Of a DNA stretch of 64,000 nt, positions 8,345 through 17,949 are shown piece by piece (the first letter of the stretch is position 1; the number at the start of each line of letters is the position of its first letter). This DNA comes from Flectobacillus major DSM 103 (GTDB lineage: Bacteria > Bacteroidota > Bacteroidia > Cytophagales > Spirosomataceae), in NCBI RefSeq assembly GCF_000427405.1, contig NZ_KE386491.1, positions 3,915,812 to 3,979,811 on the forward strand. The letters run 5' to 3'. The notes under the pieces are model-generated. The model saw nothing but the letters and a program-made list of their open reading frames with translations, did no database searches and was not told the origin of the DNA. The translations under genes and the position numbers were made by a program.

Positions 8345-10678
8345 TTATTCTTTTTTTACCTTGATCCAAATGTTAGTATTTCGGCCTTTGTCGTCGGTAC
8401 ATGAAATTTTAACTTTTCCCGATTCGGGCCTAAAAAAGATGGCTTCGGTGGCAGGGGCTTTTTGTAGTAGCTTGTCGTTGATATACCAGTATACCGCTTT
8501 GATGTCGTTGCCTGCCTGACAGCTCAGCATAAGCTTGGGGGGGTCATTGGCTGCCAAAATATATTCTGCTCCGTCGGTTGGGTACGATATTATGGGTGCA
8601 TTGCTATTAAATACATTGGTGCATTTGGGGTTATGTGGTGGTATACGGGCATATTGAATATGTTTGCTTTCGTACCAAGTAATAAGTTCGGGGGCGTAAT
8701 TGGGGTATCGCTTTTGAATAGCTCCGCTGTCGGGCAGGCAAACACTACAATAGCTGATGGTGGCTGTTGGGTTTACCCAAGTCGCTTTGGTATGTGTACA
8801 AGTTTGGGTATGTGAAATAGCCTGTATATAGTAGTCGGTGATTTGGTGTTCGCAATATTCGCTGGGCAATGCACCACTTTCAGCACATACTTTTCGGAGA
8901 GCCAACTGATTACTTGGCAAAAACCAGCGCGTGTGAGAGTTGTAGTCGATGGTATTGAAAATATCGAATAGTAAAGGGGTAGCAATATTGGCTCCTGAAA
9001 GCTCAGGAACACCCTCGCCCGAAAAATTACCTACCCAAATACCTATTGTATAATGGGCATTGTAACCAATACTCCAGGCATCTTTCTTGCCAAATGATGT
9101 ACCTGTTTTCCAAGCAATTTTGGGCATTCGGTAAGTATATTCATAATTATTGGGCAAGTCGGGGCGAGTTACTTGGCTTAGGATTTGGTTGATTAAAAAA
9201 GTAGACTCTTCCGATAAAATAGGTACAGCAGGCATTTTTTCGGAGCTTTGGATCAGATTAGCTTTGACAAAATCGCCTTTATTGGCAAAGGCCGAAAACA
9301 AATTGCTCAATTCTTCGAGGCTAACACCACAGCCTCCTAGTGCTAGCGATAGGCCAAGTGTTGAGGCTGATTTTTTGATGGTTAAAAAATCGGCTTTTTT
9401 GAGTTTGTCAACCATAAGCGGGGTCGAAATTTCTTTGAGCATTTTTACTGCTGGAATATTCAAAGAATTAGCCAAGGCAAACTCTACGGTAACTTTTCCA
9501 TGAAACTGTTTGTCAAAGTTTTCGGGTTCAAAACCACTAAAATTACTTGGTACGTCATTAATCGTTGATTTTGGGGTAATAATTCCTTCATCGAAGGCAA
9601 TACCGTATAACAGGGGCTTGAGGGTACTTCCTGGCGAACGCACCGCCCGTACACCATCAACCTGCCCGCCGTCGATAGGGCTATCAAAATCTGCCGAACC
9701 TATATATGATTCTATTTGATGGGTTTGATTATTGATAACCACTACTGCGGCATTATGGATATTCATGGCATAAAGCCGTGTTACATAATTGTGTACGATT
9801 TTTTCGATAGTAAGTTGGCTGTTGCGTCGAATACTGGTATGAATAATCGGGAGTTGGGCGTATTCTTTTCTAAGCCTAATAGCCAGATGTGGAGCTAACT
9901 TTGGAGCTTCGTGCCGCTTTACATTCAGTGGTTCTGTAAGGGCATCATCTATATCTTGTTGGGCAAACAATTGGGCTTGGGCAAAGCGTTGCAACCAACG
10001 ATTTCTTTCTTGTAGAATATAAGCGTTGTTTATGCCTAGCCGTAAACTTGACGGGCGGTTGGGAATAATAGTAAGTGCTGTTACCTCGGCCAAACTTAGT
10101 ACATCGGGCGATTTTTGAAAATATAATACCGAAGCCGATTTGAGTCCTTCGATATTTGACCCATAAGGAATTAGGCTTAAATACAGTTGCAAAATTTCAT
10201 CTTTACTATAATGCCATTCTAGCTGAAACGCTCGTAATATTTCTATAACTTTATTGAAATAGGTTCGTTTGCGAGGATACAAAAGGCGTACAACCTGCAT
10301 CGTAATAGTACTTGCCCCAGACGTACGGCGACCTTTGAGGATATTTCTGGTGGCAGCCCTAGCAATAGCCAAGGGGTTTACGCCAAAATGATACCTAAAC
10401 CAGCGGTCTTCTTTAAAAATAATAGCTTTGGCTAAAGTAGGCGTTATTTCGTTAAGCTCTGTTTGCATGCGCCATTTGTCTTGACGGTTCAAAAAGGCAT
10501 GTAATATTTTATTGTCTGAATCGGTAATAATGGTAGAATATTGCGGATTAACCCGTAAGGGAAACCCCCAGTCTAGTACCAAAAGTAGTATGAGTGTTCC
10601 TATTAGCCCTCGAACCAATTTTTTACGAAGTACCTTCACAAATAGGTTTTGGATATGATTAAATGAAAAAAGAGGCAT
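8345..10678 (-). CDS. pbpC: Penicillin-binding protein 1C (bifunctional transglycosylase/transpeptidase)
   Basis: Class A PBP of 777 aa. Domains: one N-terminal membrane anchor near 22-40; a GT51 transglycosylase (EDRWFRYHFGVNPLAIARA near 70, then GASTITMQVVRLLYP); a transpeptidase with SxxK motif in SPGSTLKPLLYG near 345 and KTGTSFGKKDAW near 524; and a C-terminal Ig-like PBP1C domain at about 690-777. PBP1C proteins make or repair peptidoglycan. In many genomes pbpC neighbours a large alpha-2-macroglobulin gene; none is present here. It is divergent from the beta-CASP gene across a 163-bp gap. Confidence 0.95.
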   Translation of the reverse strand: MPLFSFNHIQNLFVKVLRKKLVRGLIGTLILLLVLDWGFPLRVNPQYSTIITDSDNKILHAFLNRQDKWRMQTELNEITPTLAKAIIFKEDRWFRYHFGVNPLAIARAATRNILKGRRTSGASTITMQVVRLLYPRKRTYFNKVIEILRAFQLEWHYSKDEILQLYLSLIPYGSNIEGLKSASVLYFQKSPDVLSLAEVTALTIIPNRPSSLRLGINNAYILQERNRWLQRFAQAQLFAQQDIDDALTEPLNVKRHEAPKLAPHLAIRLRKEYAQLPIIHTSIRRNSQLTIEKIVHNYVTRLYAMNIHNAAVVVINNQTHQIESYIGSADFDSPIDGGQVDGVRAVRSPGSTLKPLLYGIAFDEGIITPKSTINDVPSNFSGFEPENFDKQFHGKVTVEFALANSLNIPAVKMLKEISTPLMVDKLKKADFLTIKKSASTLGLSLALGGCGVSLEELSNLFSAFANKGDFVKANLIQSSEKMPAVPILSEESTFLINQILSQVTRPDLPNNYEYTYRMPKIAWKTGTSFGKKDAWSIGYNAHYTIGIWVGNFSGEGVPELSGANIATPLLFDIFNTIDYNSHTRWFLPSNQLALRKVCAESGALPSEYCEHQITDYYIQAISHTQTCTHTKATWVNPTATISYCSVCLPDSGAIQKRYPNYAPELITWYESKHIQYARIPPHNPKCTNVFNSNAPIISYPTDGAEYILAANDPPKLMLSCQAGNDIKAVYWYINDKLLQKAPATEAIFFRPESGKVKISCTDDKGRNTNIWIKVKKE

Positions 10679-10841
10679 CTGTGACTAGTATCGTTAAATA
10701 GCTGTCTGAATATTTGATTATCTATTATGCAAAATAAGCAATAATTCAGGCAAATCCGTTTTCTTTGATACTGGTATATGCCATGATTGTCTCTGAGCTA
10801 TTTGTTCATCAATTAACCTTTCAAACAATCTTAATAAAATT

Positions 10842-12242
10842 ATGAAAATACAGTTTCATGGAGCAGCCCAACGGGTTACTGGCTCAAAGCATCTTGTTAT
10901 TACTGAAAAGGGTACCAAAATACTATTAGACTGTGGCCTTTTTCAGGGACTCAATACCCAAGAACTTAATCAGAAATTTGGTTTTGACCCTGCCGAAGTA
11001 GACTATGTTGTACTTTCGCATGCTCATATCGACCATACAGGATTATTGCCTCGTTTGGTGGCAAAGGGCTTTTCTGGGCCTATTTTTTGTACTGCCGCTA
11101 CCAAGGATTTAGCTGTTTTGCTACTGGGTGATTCGGCCAGAATACAAGAAAATGATTTGGCCAGAATCAATAAAAGAAGGGCTAACCGTGGCGAAACATT
11201 ACTCGAAAACTTATATACACAAGAGGATGTAGCCCAGACCATCAGCCAAATGCAAGCCGTGAATTTTAGAGAAACATTTGCTATTGCCGAAGATGTAACT
11301 TGCTACTTTACCGATACTGGGCATATTTTGGGTTCGGCGGCCGTTTCGTTGACTATTCAGGAAAAAGCGGGCCCTATTCGATTATTTTTTTCTGGCGATA
11401 TTGGTCGCCCACACGATAAAATCTTGAAAAGTCCCGAGCCTTTTCCTCAGGCTGATTATATCATTTGTGAGTCTACCTATGGAGCAAGGCTACACGAACC
11501 CGAAGCCGATGTAAAATCACATTTGCTGGCAATTGTACAAAAAGTATGTGTACAACAAAAGGGGAAGTTGATTATTCCAGCGTTTTCTATCGATCGTACC
11601 CAAGAGCTGGTATATGCCCTCGACCAACTCGAACATGAAGGCAAACTTCCTAAAATCAAAGTATATGTAGATTCGCCTTTGTCGGTCAATGCCACGATGG
11701 TGATGAAAAAACACCCCGAATGTTTTAACCCCGATGTTTTATCATATTTACAACAAGGCGATGGCGATGCCTTTGGATTTCCTAATTTGACATACATTAG
11801 CGCTACCGAAGACTCCAAGAAGCTCAACGATAGTGCCGAACCCTGTGTTATTATCTCGGCATCGGGTATGGCCGAAGCAGGCCGTATCAAACACCATATT
11901 GCTAATCATATTCATGATGTGCGTTGCTGTATTTTATTGGTCGGCTATACCTCGCCCGATAGCCTTGGCGGACAGCTAAAGGCAGGAGCAAAAAAGGTGC
12001 ATATTTTTGGTGAAAACTTCGACGTAAGAGCCGAAGTAATGGTAATGGATTCGTTTTCAGCTCATGCCGACTACCGTGAAATGATTGAATATTTGGCTTG
12101 TCAAGATAAAGAACAAGTAAAAACGATTTTTTTGGTACATGGCGAGCTAGATACCCAAACCCAATTCAAGGCTAAATTGATAGCCGAAGGTTATCATGAT
12201 ATTCAAATGCCCGATATGCACCAAGAAGTTATAGTATCGTAG
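10842..12242 (+). CDS. MBL-fold beta-CASP metallohydrolase (RNA-processing type)
   Basis: Metallo-beta-lactamase-fold nuclease of 466 aa. The metal-binding motif HxHxDH is visible as SHAHIDHTG near residue 59, with further ligands in TGHILGSAAV and FSGDIGRPHD. The beta-CASP insertion and the C-terminal RNA-metallohydrolase segment (DSFSAHADYREM, then LVHGELDTQ) follow. This resembles bacterial homologues of CPSF73-like RNases (YSH1/TTHA0252 type), so RNA endonuclease activity is likely but not shown. Stand-alone gene with a strong terminator immediately downstream. Confidence 0.9.
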   Translation: MKIQFHGAAQRVTGSKHLVITEKGTKILLDCGLFQGLNTQELNQKFGFDPAEVDYVVLSHAHIDHTGLLPRLVAKGFSGPIFCTAATKDLAVLLLGDSARIQENDLARINKRRANRGETLLENLYTQEDVAQTISQMQAVNFRETFAIAEDVTCYFTDTGHILGSAAVSLTIQEKAGPIRLFFSGDIGRPHDKILKSPEPFPQADYIICESTYGARLHEPEADVKSHLLAIVQKVCVQQKGKLIIPAFSIDRTQELVYALDQLEHEGKLPKIKVYVDSPLSVNATMVMKKHPECFNPDVLSYLQQGDGDAFGFPNLTYISATEDSKKLNDSAEPCVIISASGMAEAGRIKHHIANHIHDVRCCILLVGYTSPDSLGGQLKAGAKKVHIFGENFDVRAEVMVMDSFSAHADYREMIEYLACQDKEQVKTIFLVHGELDTQTQFKAKLIAEGYHDIQMPDMHQEVIVS

Positions 12243-12250
12243 CGTATTTT

Positions 12251-12286
12251 ACCCTTCTGTTTTTATAAAAATGGAAGGGTTTTTTT
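12251..12286 (+). terminator. Rho-independent terminator after the beta-CASP gene
   Basis: ACCCTTC pairs with GAAGGGT (12251-12280); the inner TTTTTATAAAAA can extend the stem, and a run of seven T follows. It begins eight bases after the stop codon. Confidence 0.88.
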
Positions 12287-12441
12287 GTACTACAAAAAAG
12301 ATTTTCCTTTCAAGGCTAAGTTATCAGGACTCTTTGCTATTTTTAATAAACTTTAACTAAATACTGTATCTGTTTTCTGCCTAGTGTATTCAATTATGTT
12401 CAAATAAAACTACAAATAATACAAAAAATAAAGTCCAACCA

Positions 12442-12474
12442 TTTGTTTTTCAAAGAAAAGGCTGTCTATATTTA
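12442..12474 (+). promoter_or_regulatory. Possible promoter for the second sigma/anti-sigma/SusCD cluster
   Basis: TTTG (12442-12445), a 21-base spacer, then TATATTTA (12467-12474) match the Bacteroidota consensus except at the last base of the -7 element. It lies about 135 bases before the ECF sigma start. Otherwise the 322-base gap 12287-12608 is AT-rich with no gene seen. Confidence 0.35.
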
Positions 12475-12608
12475 CCATAAAAATAGGAGCAATATTAACA
12501 AATAATTATGCTTATAGCCTTTGCATGAGAGCAATAGCTTTTTTTTGTTTATTTGTGTTTTATTAATAGAATGTTTAGCTAGTATATGAATTAAGCAGTA
12601 AAAATATA

Positions 12609-13241
12609 ATGTATCCAAGGAAAGAAAGATTTAAAGGTTATGATGATGAATCGTTATTGGAGCTTATGCAGTCCAGCAACGACCACCTAGCTTTTGAAGA
12701 AATTTACCTTCGATATTTTGTAGCAGTTTACAACAAAGCATACGAAAAACTTCGAGATAGGTTTTTGGCTCAGGAAGTTACACAAACGGTATTTGTTAGT
12801 ATTTGGCAAAGCCGCCATTCGATTATTTTGCAGACCAACTTACAGAATTACCTATTTGGTATGGTCAAATACCAAGTAATTACACAGATAAGAAAAAAGC
12901 TCATTCAAGAAAAATATTTTATTGTTAACGAGTCGCCAGCACAAGAAGCGGCCTTTACAAACCACCTAACAAGCTCGTTTGCTGTCAACCTTACCGAAGA
13001 AACGATTGCTTATGAATCGCTCAAAAATGATTATCAAAAAGCATTATCTTTTTTGCCCGATAAATGTCGAGAGGTATTTTTGTTGAGCCGAGTAGGCACC
13101 AACAACAAAGAAATAGCCAGCCGTTTAAATATTTCTGAAAAAACCGTAGAACAACACATCACCAAAGCTATTCGCTTGCTTCGGGTTCACCTAAAAGATT
13201 ACGCTGTAGTGTGTATTTTAGGCTTTTTTATAAAATTTTGA
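12609..13241 (+). CDS. ECF-type RNA polymerase sigma factor
   Basis: Sigma factor of 210 aa of the Bacteroidota ECF expansion. Region 2: FEEIYLRYFVAVYNKAYEKL and EVTQTVFVSIWQSR near residues 28-70. Region 4: LPDKCREVFLLSRVGTNNKE, then ISEKTVEQHITKAIRLLR near 150-195. It heads a co-directional set with a FecR anti-sigma, an STN-type SusC receptor, SusD and a secreted phosphatase. By analogy with known systems it is likely released when the receptor binds its substrate and then activates the cluster. Confidence 0.93.
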   Translation: MYPRKERFKGYDDESLLELMQSSNDHLAFEEIYLRYFVAVYNKAYEKLRDRFLAQEVTQTVFVSIWQSRHSIILQTNLQNYLFGMVKYQVITQIRKKLIQEKYFIVNESPAQEAAFTNHLTSSFAVNLTEETIAYESLKNDYQKALSFLPDKCREVFLLSRVGTNNKEIASRLNISEKTVEQHITKAIRLLRVHLKDYAVVCILGFFIKF

Positions 13242-13322
13242 TTTTTTTTCTCCCCAAAGTAAGGGTATATCTATCCCACAAGCGACAAACAGATAGAGGG
13301 GCAATACAGCCCTCTGTAAATC

Positions 13323-14339
13323 ATGTCGCAAAAAATCACTTCCGAAGTACTGAATAGGTATCTCAATGGGACTTGTTCGCCAGAAGAAAAAGTATTGGTC
13401 GAAGATTTCTATGACTCCCTGAAAGGCGAGTCAGACTTTTTGGCTACGCTATCCTCCGACGAGCAACTTTCTCTGCAAAGCGAAGTATGGAATCAAATCA
13501 ATACTCAAACACACAGTCGTCGTATACCCCGCCGTTTATTATATTTTACTACAGCCAACTGGATAAAAATAGCAGCATCTATTACTGTGTTGATAGGACT
13601 AATAGGGTATTTCTGGCATTCGCCAAGTAGCCACACTAATCTAGCAGCCAAACCTGCTATTAATCTTTGGAAAACTTTTGAAAATACCCAAAATAAGGTA
13701 GTCAAGCATACCTTTTCCGATGGAAGTTCGGTATGGCTACATCCACACGCTCGTGTAGAATATCCGACAAAGTTTGCGGGTAAGCAAAGACGTATTGTGT
13801 TTAGTGGAGAAGGTTTTTTTGATATTACCAAAGACCCCCAACACCCCTTTATTATTAAAACCCAAAAAGTACAAATTGCGGTGCTTGGCACAAGTTTTAA
13901 TGTAAAAACGTCATCGCTGAAATCTTTAGTAGAAGTAGACGTAGTAACAGGAAAAGTAGCTGTAAATGTAGATAAAACCAGTACTCATCAGCCACAGGCA
14001 GCTGTAGTCCTAACTCCTGGGCAAAAGGTTGTTTATTCAGAACAAACCCCAGTATTGGCCATAAAAGTTGTCAAAACAGAAGATACAAAATTACCTATCT
14101 ATCAGCCTATTAGTATTTCGTTTGATAATACCACAATCAGCGAAATAATTAATGTTTTAGAAAAGAAGTTTGATGTTCGGTTCAAAATGGCCAACCCTCA
14201 AATTGGGAATTGCAGAATTACCGCCGATTTTGACAACGAGCATTTACCCCTTATTCTAAGCTTGCTTTGTGAAACAAGTAATTTGACCTATTCCATAGAA
14301 AACAAACAGGTAATCCTTGCAGGTGAGGGTTGCAATTAA
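13323..14339 (+). CDS. FecR-family anti-sigma factor
   Basis: Single-pass inner-membrane anti-sigma factor of 338 aa. N-terminal cytoplasmic region (ITSEVLNRYLNGTCSPEEK), transmembrane helix near 80-98 (IKIAASITVLIGLIGYFW), FecR domain (TFSDGSSVWLHPHARVEYP, GEGFFDITKDPQHPF, VLGTSFNVKTS) and a C-terminal DUF4974-like domain (YSIENKQVILAGEGCN at the end). It pairs with the ECF sigma 81 bases upstream and with the STN receptor downstream. The class is secure. Confidence 0.93.
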   Translation: MSQKITSEVLNRYLNGTCSPEEKVLVEDFYDSLKGESDFLATLSSDEQLSLQSEVWNQINTQTHSRRIPRRLLYFTTANWIKIAASITVLIGLIGYFWHSPSSHTNLAAKPAINLWKTFENTQNKVVKHTFSDGSSVWLHPHARVEYPTKFAGKQRRIVFSGEGFFDITKDPQHPFIIKTQKVQIAVLGTSFNVKTSSLKSLVEVDVVTGKVAVNVDKTSTHQPQAAVVLTPGQKVVYSEQTPVLAIKVVKTEDTKLPIYQPISISFDNTTISEIINVLEKKFDVRFKMANPQIGNCRITADFDNEHLPLILSLLCETSNLTYSIENKQVILAGEGCN

Positions 14340-14395
14340 TCGCTCTTTACAATCAAAACCTTTATTTATGACACCACCACACTGTCAACCACCCT

Positions 14396-14449
14396 AAAGG
14401 CAAAAAAACAGAGGTGTACCACCACCTCTGCTTCTAACAAAACGCCTTT
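14396..14449 (+). promoter_or_regulatory. Nested hairpin between fecR and susC
   Basis: An inner perfect hairpin, CAGAGGTG (14409-14416) with CACCTCTG (14423-14430), lies inside an outer stem AAAGGC (14396-14401) with GCCTTT (14444-14449). It falls in the 193-base gap between the anti-sigma and receptor genes. No T-run follows directly, so a plain terminator is not clear; an RNA processing or stability element that sets receptor level is possible. Confidence 0.4.
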
Positions 14450-14532
14450 GGCACACCAGATGTACCACCATCAAAATGTGCTACTGTTTCGGCTTTTTTT
14501 TTACTAAACTGTCCATTTAGCAAAACAAATGT

Positions 14533-17500
14533 ATGCAAAAAATTACAAGTTTATTGTACCGTAACCGACTAAAAATCGTGCGTATTGGTCTTTTCCAAAT
14601 CATCTCGGCGTTTTTAATGGTCACTATGACCTACGCCCATCCTATCAATGCCCAAGAGGTCTTGAACAAGGAACTTACCTTACAAATAGACAATGCAAGC
14701 CTGAAAGATGTTCTGCGACAGATTCATCAAACAACTCAGGTGAAGTTTGTGTATAGCGACAGCCATCTCAATTTACAAGAAAAAGTAAGTTTGAGAGCCA
14801 ATAAAGAAAAGTTACACGTGATTTTGAATCGTTTGTTATCTCCTCTCAAGATAGAATACCGAACGGTTAATGAAAAAATCTTGCTGTCGCTTGCCAAAAA
14901 AATAGAAGTAGAAAGCCCACCTCAACCTCCAAAGAAAGTAACAACCAATATGTTGGGCGTAGATGTAAAGGGAAAAGTAACCGACGAAAAAGGTGATCCT
15001 ATTCCAGCCGTAAACGTATTGGTAAAGGGTACATCAATAGGTACATCTACCAATGCAAGTGGTAATTATACCTTGAGCAACCTTCCATCTAACGACGACA
15101 ATCTGGTATTGGTATTTAGTTTTGTAGGATACGAAACACAGGAAATAGCCTTGAATAATCGCTCTATTATCAATGTGCAGCTCAAAACAGATTCTAAAAT
15201 ACTGAATGAAGTTGTAGTGGTAGGATACGGTACAGCCAAAAAGCAAGATTTGTCGGCGGCTGTTTCGACCGTACCCGATATGGCTCAAATCAAAAACCGC
15301 CCTGTATTGAATGTAGAAGGTATGATACAGGGTAAAGTGGCAGGCGTAACTACAGTAAGTAATGGTGGACACCCCGACAAAGCACCAAGTATTACGATTC
15401 GTGGAACGGGGTCGAGAGGTACAGAGAGTGTGTTATATGTAGTGGATGGTGTGCCGAATGCTCCTTACAACCCCGCCGATGTAGAAACCATTACGGTGTT
15501 GAAAGATGCAGCGTCGGCTTCTATTTATGGGGCCTTTTCGGGAGCGGCTGGGGTTATTTTAATTACAACCCGACAAGCTACTCAAGGTAAGCCTAGTGTA
15601 GAATATAGCAGCTTTATGGGAGCTAAAAATGCTTGGAAAACGCCCCAATCGTTGAATGCAACAGACGAGGCCAGAGTTGCCAATTTGGCATATACCAACG
15701 CAGGCCTTAAACCTCTTGATGGCTGGGATGCCACCAAAAACCCATACGCACAAGTTACTCGTACCGATTGGGTTGACAATATTTTCAGAACGGGGATTAT
15801 TCAGCGTCATAATATTTCGGTCAATGCGGGTTCTGACAAACTATCTACCCTTTTTCAAGCTCGTTATGAAAAAGACGAAGGAACTTTACTCAATACCTAC
15901 AACCAAAATATTTCTTTGCGTTTTAATACCGTATACAAGTTTTCGGACAAAGTAAAGTTTCGTCAAGAACTATTCTGGAACAACAACGATGCTCGTGGTA
16001 CATCTACCGAAAGTGGCTATACAGGAACAATCCTTTCGGCCATATATATGCCTCGTTCGGCCACACCTTATTATGAAGACGGTACATTTGGCGGTGTTGG
16101 GCCAAGAACATCGGCTTATTTAGGGATTCATGGCGACGTAGTAAACCCCGTAGCTACTTTATTGAGAAATCAGCCCTACAACAAAAGCAATGATTTACAG
16201 TCGGTTTCTGAATTTAGTATTGCCAATGTGATTCCAGGCCTGAGTTTTATATCTCGTTTTTCATATCGTCAAAAAAGCTCGTTGTACAAAAACTTTGAGC
16301 CAAAACGTACCGAACCTGGAAAACCCAACGACCAAAATACCCTTTCGTATTCTACCGCTCGTGATTACCACTGGATTTGGGAAAATACGGCCAATTATAA
16401 CCTCAATGTCGACAAGCATAGTATTGGAGCAATGGTATCTATGACTGCCCAAGAAAATGCTAGCCGAGGATTTAGTGCTGCCGCCAAAGGGCTTCAAAAC
16501 GAACAAGATTGGGCTCAGTTCTTTATTAATGCAACCATTTTTGACCAAACTCGCCCTACCGACTACGACTGGAAAGACCGTAACCTTTCGTATGTAGGTC
16601 GTCTTTCATATAGCTGGGCCGACCGTTATTTTCTTACCTCAAGCTATCGTTACGATATAGCAGGTCGTCTTGCTACTGCTGCCCGAGGAAAAGGCTTTTC
16701 GGGCGTTACGGCTGCATGGAAATTAACCTCTGAGCCATTTTTTCATGTAAAAAATATTGATTTGTTGAAAATAAGAGCCAGTTGGGGGCGTATTGGCAAT
16801 ATAGGCTCGGTAGCAATGTATTATGGTTATCCTAAGCTTTCATCCGACAATACCTATCAAATTGGTAATGGAGCACCTACCTACAATGCTTTTTATGTGA
16901 AAAGCCTTAATAATCCTAATCTATCTTGGGAAACCTCAGAGCAAATAGATATTGGTTTAGATTTAGCCATTCTAAAACAAAAACTCAATATTACGGTAGA
17001 CTATTTCGATAAGCTTACCTTCGACTTAATCAAGCAACAAGATACGGGCTGGCCTAATACCAACGGCTTAGAAGCTCCATATATTAATCAGGGTAAAATC
17101 AGAAATACAGGGTTTGAGTTTTCGGCTAGCTGGCGTGACCAAATAGGTAAACTCACCTACGAAATCAATGGAAACATTGCTACCCTGAAAAACCGAGTAG
17201 AATATATTGACGACAACCCTGCCTCGTTTTGGCAACATACCGATGCTTGGAGAGGAACACTAACGCCTTTCCGTTCTACTGTAGGGCAGCCGTATTATTC
17301 TTATTGGCTAATTCAAACAGCGGGTATATTCCAAACCGATCAAGAGGCCGAAGCATATACATATAATGGCACAAGAATACAGCCTTATGCCAAAGCAGGA
17401 GACCTCAAGTTTGTAGATGCCAATGGCGATGGTAAAATCAATGATGCCGACCGTGTGTATATGGGCAATGCTTTCCCTAAACTCACTTATGGATTTACGA

Positions 17501-17949
17501 CTAATTTATATTGGAAAAATTTCGATATGAGTATTTTCTTTCAAGGTGTACAGGGCGTAAAATTGTTCCATGCTTTCAAAGAATCAACCCTGAATGCGTC
17601 TGAACAAGGCTATAACCGTTGGGATAAAATCTTAGATGCTTGGTCGCCAACCAATACAGGGTCATCGATTCCTCGTATTTCGGCCGCCGACCCCAACAAA
17701 AACTTCCAAACGCCATCTGATTGGTATTTGGAAAGTGGCGACTACTTACGCCTCAAAAACCTTATGATTGGATATACTTTTCCAAAGTTTGTGGGCAATA
17801 CAGCCCTTCGAGTTTATTTCAGTGGCGATAACCTGCTAACCTTTACCAAATACTCAGGAATGGACCCCGAAATTGGTGGATTTGGCCTCGATGGCGGTCA
17901 GTTTCCTGTGTCAAGAATTTATTCATTTGGTCTTAAACTCAAATTTTAA
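14533..17949 (+). CDS. SusC/RagA-family TonB-dependent receptor with STN domain
   Basis: Outer-membrane importer of 1138 aa. Signal region near 15-41, STN domain near 48-115 (LQIDNASLKDVLRQIHQTTQ), a linker, carboxypeptidase-like CNA-B domain near 145-225 (GKVTDEKGDPIPAVNVLVKG), the hallmark LNEVVVVGYGTAKKQDLSAA near 230, plug and 22-stranded barrel ending SRIYSFGLKLKF. The STN domain and the sigma/FecR pair upstream indicate a signalling receptor. Its stop overlaps the susD start (ATGA-type overlap), so SusC and SusD are translationally coupled. The downstream phosphodiesterase-phosphatase suggests a phosphorylated organic substrate or its dephosphorylated product as cargo; that is inference. 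Confidence 0.95.
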   Translation: MQKITSLLYRNRLKIVRIGLFQIISAFLMVTMTYAHPINAQEVLNKELTLQIDNASLKDVLRQIHQTTQVKFVYSDSHLNLQEKVSLRANKEKLHVILNRLLSPLKIEYRTVNEKILLSLAKKIEVESPPQPPKKVTTNMLGVDVKGKVTDEKGDPIPAVNVLVKGTSIGTSTNASGNYTLSNLPSNDDNLVLVFSFVGYETQEIALNNRSIINVQLKTDSKILNEVVVVGYGTAKKQDLSAAVSTVPDMAQIKNRPVLNVEGMIQGKVAGVTTVSNGGHPDKAPSITIRGTGSRGTESVLYVVDGVPNAPYNPADVETITVLKDAASASIYGAFSGAAGVILITTRQATQGKPSVEYSSFMGAKNAWKTPQSLNATDEARVANLAYTNAGLKPLDGWDATKNPYAQVTRTDWVDNIFRTGIIQRHNISVNAGSDKLSTLFQARYEKDEGTLLNTYNQNISLRFNTVYKFSDKVKFRQELFWNNNDARGTSTESGYTGTILSAIYMPRSATPYYEDGTFGGVGPRTSAYLGIHGDVVNPVATLLRNQPYNKSNDLQSVSEFSIANVIPGLSFISRFSYRQKSSLYKNFEPKRTEPGKPNDQNTLSYSTARDYHWIWENTANYNLNVDKHSIGAMVSMTAQENASRGFSAAAKGLQNEQDWAQFFINATIFDQTRPTDYDWKDRNLSYVGRLSYSWADRYFLTSSYRYDIAGRLATAARGKGFSGVTAAWKLTSEPFFHVKNIDLLKIRASWGRIGNIGSVAMYYGYPKLSSDNTYQIGNGAPTYNAFYVKSLNNPNLSWETSEQIDIGLDLAILKQKLNITVDYFDKLTFDLIKQQDTGWPNTNGLEAPYINQGKIRNTGFEFSASWRDQIGKLTYEINGNIATLKNRVEYIDDNPASFWQHTDAWRGTLTPFRSTVGQPYYSYWLIQTAGIFQTDQEAEAYTYNGTRIQPYAKAGDLKFVDANGDGKINDADRVYMGNAFPKLTYGFTTNLYWKNFDMSIFFQGVQGVKLFHAFKESTLNASEQGYNRWDKILDAWSPTNTGSSIPRISAADPNKNFQTPSDWYLESGDYLRLKNLMIGYTFPKFVGNTALRVYFSGDNLLTFTKYSGMDPEIGGFGLDGGQFPVSRIYSFGLKLKF

